Assembly (NCBI GenBank): GCA_023228195.1
Contig: JALOBR010000005.1
Span: 1 to 32,171 of the forward strand
DNA: 32,171 nucleotides
Reading direction: 5' to 3'
Origin: Candidatus Omnitrophota bacterium
Lineage (GTDB): Bacteria > Omnitrophota > Gorgyraeia > Duberdicusellales > 4484-171
Shown here piece after piece: positions 30,197 through 32,171 of this stretch. The notes beneath the pieces were generated by a model. It was not told the DNA's origin, ran no database searches, and worked only from the letters and a program-made list of their open reading frames with translations. A program made the translations under genes and the position numbers. Within the stretch, counting starts at the first letter, position 1; every line of letters begins with the position of its first letter.

Positions 30197-31216
30197 TCAA
30201 CCCCACAAAGCATACAACTGCCCGCAGGCAGCATGGATATCCTGCCCGCGCGATTTTCTTAAAGTATAAAACAATCCTGCATTCTCAAGCTCCTTGCAGA
30301 AATCTTCAACCTCTAAAGGCGTGGGCTGCTTGAAAGCCCCCTGGGACGCGTTATAAGGTATAAGATTAATTTTACAATTCATGCCCTTTAGCAGCCGAAT
30401 CAACTTTTGCGCATCGAGCCTGCTTGTATTAAGCGAACCAAATAATGCGTATTCGAAAGTAACCGGATATTTTTCGCTCTCGCTAAAATTCTTTAAAACT
30501 TTCATAAGCTCGCCCAAGGGGTATTTATTGTTTACCGGCATAATTTTAGAACGTATTTCGCTGTCTGCCGAATGCAGCGATACCGACAGTTTCACTCCAA
30601 GCTTAAGCCGGGAGAGTTCTTCTATCTGCGGTATGATACCGCACGTTGAAACAGAAATTCTTCTTTTACCAAAATCCAACCCTTTATGCTCGGTAAATAT
30701 CTTTATAGCCTTAACCGTCATTTCGAAATTATCGAGCGGCTCCCCTATCCCCATAAATACCATATTCGTTATTTTTTCGGCGATTAGACCGCTGACTGTT
30801 AAATATTGATTTACGATTTCACTTGCGGTTAGGTTTCTTTTAAGGCCGCGGGCCCCGCTTATGCAGAATTTACAGCCGTATTTGCACCCTACCTGGCTTG
30901 ACAGGCAGAGAGTGAATCTACTGCCTTCAGGAATAAATACTGACTCTATGCTTGCACCATCACTTAGCTCAAAAAGGAATTTTTCTGTTTTATCTGAAGA
31001 TACTTCCCGTTTTGATATTTTCAATTTCGAGAAATAGAAGTTTTCTGAAAGCGAATCTCTCATTTCTTTCGAGATATTTGTCATCAAATCAAAATTCTCT
31101 GTTTTCTTTGCATATATCCAGTTAAAAACCTGGCCGGCGCAATAAGGAGCAAATCCTTTCGTTGAAAGCGCGCTTTTAAGCTCACTGAGTGTATAATTTT
31201 TTATATCTTCTGCCAT
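30197..31216 (-). CDS. rlmN: Dual-specificity rRNA/tRNA adenine-C2 methyltransferase
   Basis: A 339-residue RlmN. The radical SAM motif is C111-x3-C115-x2-C118 (GCKYGCKFC), preceded by C104 (FTLCLSSQ). The methyl-carrying cysteine is C331 in AACGQL near the C-terminus. GIGEPLDNFE and SVSLHSADSEIRSKIMPVN are diagnostic. It methylates A2503 of 23S rRNA and A37 of some tRNAs. The ATG at 31216 gives a family-like N-terminus; a GTG at 31240, eight codons upstream, is an alternative. Neither has a strong Shine-Dalgarno. The downstream TVP38 gene is two bases away. Confidence 0.95.
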   Translation of the reverse strand: MAEDIKNYTLSELKSALSTKGFAPYCAGQVFNWIYAKKTENFDLMTNISKEMRDSLSENFYFSKLKISKREVSSDKTEKFLFELSDGASIESVFIPEGSRFTLCLSSQVGCKYGCKFCISGARGLKRNLTASEIVNQYLTVSGLIAEKITNMVFMGIGEPLDNFEMTVKAIKIFTEHKGLDFGKRRISVSTCGIIPQIEELSRLKLGVKLSVSLHSADSEIRSKIMPVNNKYPLGELMKVLKNFSESEKYPVTFEYALFGSLNTSRLDAQKLIRLLKGMNCKINLIPYNASQGAFKQPTPLEVEDFCKELENAGLFYTLRKSRGQDIHAACGQLYALWG

Positions 31217-31270
31217 AGGTGTCTGTTTTTGAAGCTCCACGGCCTTAAATCTGCGGCTTTTGGTTTTAAT

Positions 31271-31326
31271 GATTTCGTTAGTTGCGCGAAATCACAAGTC
31301 ACACCGGTGACAAACGGAACCGGTTC
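31271..31326 (-). other. Three consecutive palindromes in the rlmN leader
   Basis: GATTTCG/CGAAATC (31271-31293), GTCAC/GTGAC (31298-31311) and the perfect palindrome GAACCGGTTC (31317-31326) follow one another between the promoter and rlmN. They would fold into three small hairpins in the transcript. No known motif was recognised; it may be another intergenic repeat. Confidence 0.45.
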
Positions 31327-31335
31327 ATGGGTAGA

Positions 31336-31344
31336 ATTATACCA
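31336..31344 (-). promoter_or_regulatory. Extended -10 promoter upstream of rlmN
   Basis: TGGTATAAT on the minus strand, about 120 bases before rlmN. No convincing -35 box. The identical nine bases precede the thioredoxin-CcdA gene. Confidence 0.5.
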
Positions 31345-31429
31345 TAGTAATTATTTTTATCCTAGCCGCCGCAATGAATTAAAATTATAGCGGTTAAGCC
31401 GTTTGTTTGATTTTTTACTGAAGAAATGA

Positions 31430-31936
31430 TTAAAAAGTAAGGGTAAGTTCTCTTTCGTCTTTCGAATTTTTCAAGGTTACAACGGTGGGCGCAATATCCG
31501 ATACGATAAAATCATCTATTGTATCTGACTTTCTAAGGGTTTTACCGTTTATTATCGCAAAGGGGGAATTTTCATCATAAACTATTCCCTGCAGGCTATA
31601 ACCGGCAGGCGTTACTACAGGCGTTTCGGCGTTTATTTTACCAAAGTTTATTTTGCTTGATTCAAGCGTTTCTTCTTTAGTTTCTACGGCTTTTTTTTCA
31701 TTTAAATAACCTTTTGCGGCCAACGGCTGTAAATTCCGATTCGAAAAATAAGCGCCGATAGCTATAAGGACAGTTAAAACAACGCATATAGCGATTACTG
31801 CGTAAAAAGCTGAATTTATTTCCTTGGGCGGTTTAGGCGCGATAATCGCCGCTTTAGGCAGCAGACAATTGGCCTTAACGGCCTTGTCATTGGTATCGGC
31901 TTCTACTTTTTTTAATGCTTCGTAAATTATGCTCAT
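31430..31936 (-). CDS. GspB-like type II secretion / pilus assembly protein
   Basis: A 168-residue inner-membrane protein: a short cytoplasmic start MSIIYEALKKVEADT, one membrane helix (about 43-64), a linker and a C-terminal periplasmic domain with SLQGIVYDENSPFAIINGKTLRKSD and the DDFIVSDIAPTVVTL segment. This domain matches GspB/PilP-like proteins, which link the secretin or assembly platform to the inner membrane. The ATG at 31936 was chosen because MSIIYEALKK is a common N-terminus for such proteins and because the codons upstream come from the repeat. It lies directly after repeat copy H; no Shine-Dalgarno is visible. Confidence 0.75.
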   Translation of the reverse strand: MSIIYEALKKVEADTNDKAVKANCLLPKAAIIAPKPPKEINSAFYAVIAICVVLTVLIAIGAYFSNRNLQPLAAKGYLNEKKAVETKEETLESSKINFGKINAETPVVTPAGYSLQGIVYDENSPFAIINGKTLRKSDTIDDFIVSDIAPTVVTLKNSKDERELTLTF

Positions 31937-31938
31937 TT

Positions 31939-32157
31939 TTAATGAAATAGCATTTTTCAAGCTATAGCGCAGAAAAAATGCGTAATTGAATTAACCCACA
32001 CACCAACTTTTGAAAGAATGTTTTTATTTCTACAAAAGACATCTTTACGAGACAATCTAAAAAGCCACACCCAACCATAAAACAAAAGTTGGTGTGGGGT
32101 CAAATTCAACTAAACATTTTTTTAGGCTCCCTGCCTAAAAAAATGTAAGTCTCATTT
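31939..32157. repeat. Structured hairpin element, copy H (complete two-armed form)
   Basis: This copy has both ends. Left arm (minus sense): TTAATTCAATTAC, GCATTTTTTC/GAAAAATGC, then TATTTCATTA next to the start codon of the GspB-like gene. Centre: a 13-bp stem ACACCAACTTTTG/CAAAAGTTGGTGT within CCCAC...GTGGGG. Right arm (plus sense): TCAAATTCAACTA, the hairpin ACATTTTTTTAGGC/GCCTAAAAAAATGT and then AAGTCTCATTT. The whole is one large imperfect palindrome of about 219 bases. Confidence 0.8.
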
Positions 32158-32171
32158 GAGCTCTTCAATAC
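32152..32171 (-). CDS. Possible 3' end of an upstream gene (cut by window edge)
   Basis: On the minus strand the last bases read as five codons (IEELK) and a TGA stop. The stop overlaps the CTCATT end of repeat copy H, just as TAA stops overlap copies F, G and I. Too little is present to identify the product, and the reading frame is inferred from that pattern. Confidence 0.3.

Noticed and set aside
1..32171. CRISPR array, tRNA or rRNA genes, prophage or complete insertion sequence
   Set aside because: No regularly spaced direct repeats, no tRNA-like cloverleaf with CCA-end features, no rRNA signature sequences and no transposase or phage genes were seen.

Overview
The window reads as chromosome from a Gram-negative, anaerobic bacterium. 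It encodes a TonB-dependent receptor, an AsmA-type envelope protein, a GspB-like protein and several signal peptides. It also encodes a class I hybrid cluster protein, a rubrerythrin, an Rrf2 regulator, ferredoxin and a membrane-bound hydrogenase-4-like complex. The low GC, the gene content and the many small spacers would suit Candidatus Omnitrophota or a related uncultured lineage, but that is an inference from gene flavour, not a phylogenetic result.

Layout: 174-1205 (minus) holds an RF-1-domain protein and an exported DUF4412-like protein. 1327-4415 (minus) is a nitrosative/oxidative stress operon: promoter with a 25-bp dyad, a structured repeat, a 26-residue ORF, an Rrf2 regulator, hcp, a small membrane protein and a ferredoxin. 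4651-5904 (minus) has a rubrerythrin and an exported cyclophilin. 6102-13324 (minus) is a six-gene hyfB-C-E-F-G-I type operon with a strong promoter and a GC-rich palindromic leader. The antiporter-type membrane subunits look intact, but the large subunit lacks the full set of four nickel-ligating cysteines, so the complex may not be a conventional hydrogenase. 13541-18440 (minus) has a TonB receptor, a PP-loop tRNA thiolation-type enzyme, two small proteins and a radical SAM protein. 18479-20198 (minus) is a thioredoxin-CcdA fusion followed by a DUF1573-like exported protein. 20286-26263 (plus) carries ispH, a GH94-type enzyme and an AsmA-family protein. 26281-27671 (minus) has a TPR protein and a methyltransferase. 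27847-28116 (plus) is an HU-type protein with a clear promoter and terminator. 28276-32171 (minus) has an RsmB/NSUN-type methyltransferase, a TVP38-family membrane protein, rlmN and a GspB-like protein.

The most striking signal is a dispersed family of hairpin elements in the spacers, with nine loci and eleven hairpin modules. Each module has AATTC on one side and CTCATT (or a close variant) on the other, and most carry an adjoining G/C-rich stem beyond the AATTC side. The CTCATT end always faces a gene. At gene 5' ends it abuts the Shine-Dalgarno sequence; at gene 3' ends it overlaps the stop codon. One rubrerythrin gene is bracketed by two inverted copies, and one spacer carries a complete two-armed copy. 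I do not recognise this family. It could be a palindromic mobile repeat, a cassette-boundary element or a cis-acting RNA.

No rRNA, tRNA or CRISPR array was seen.
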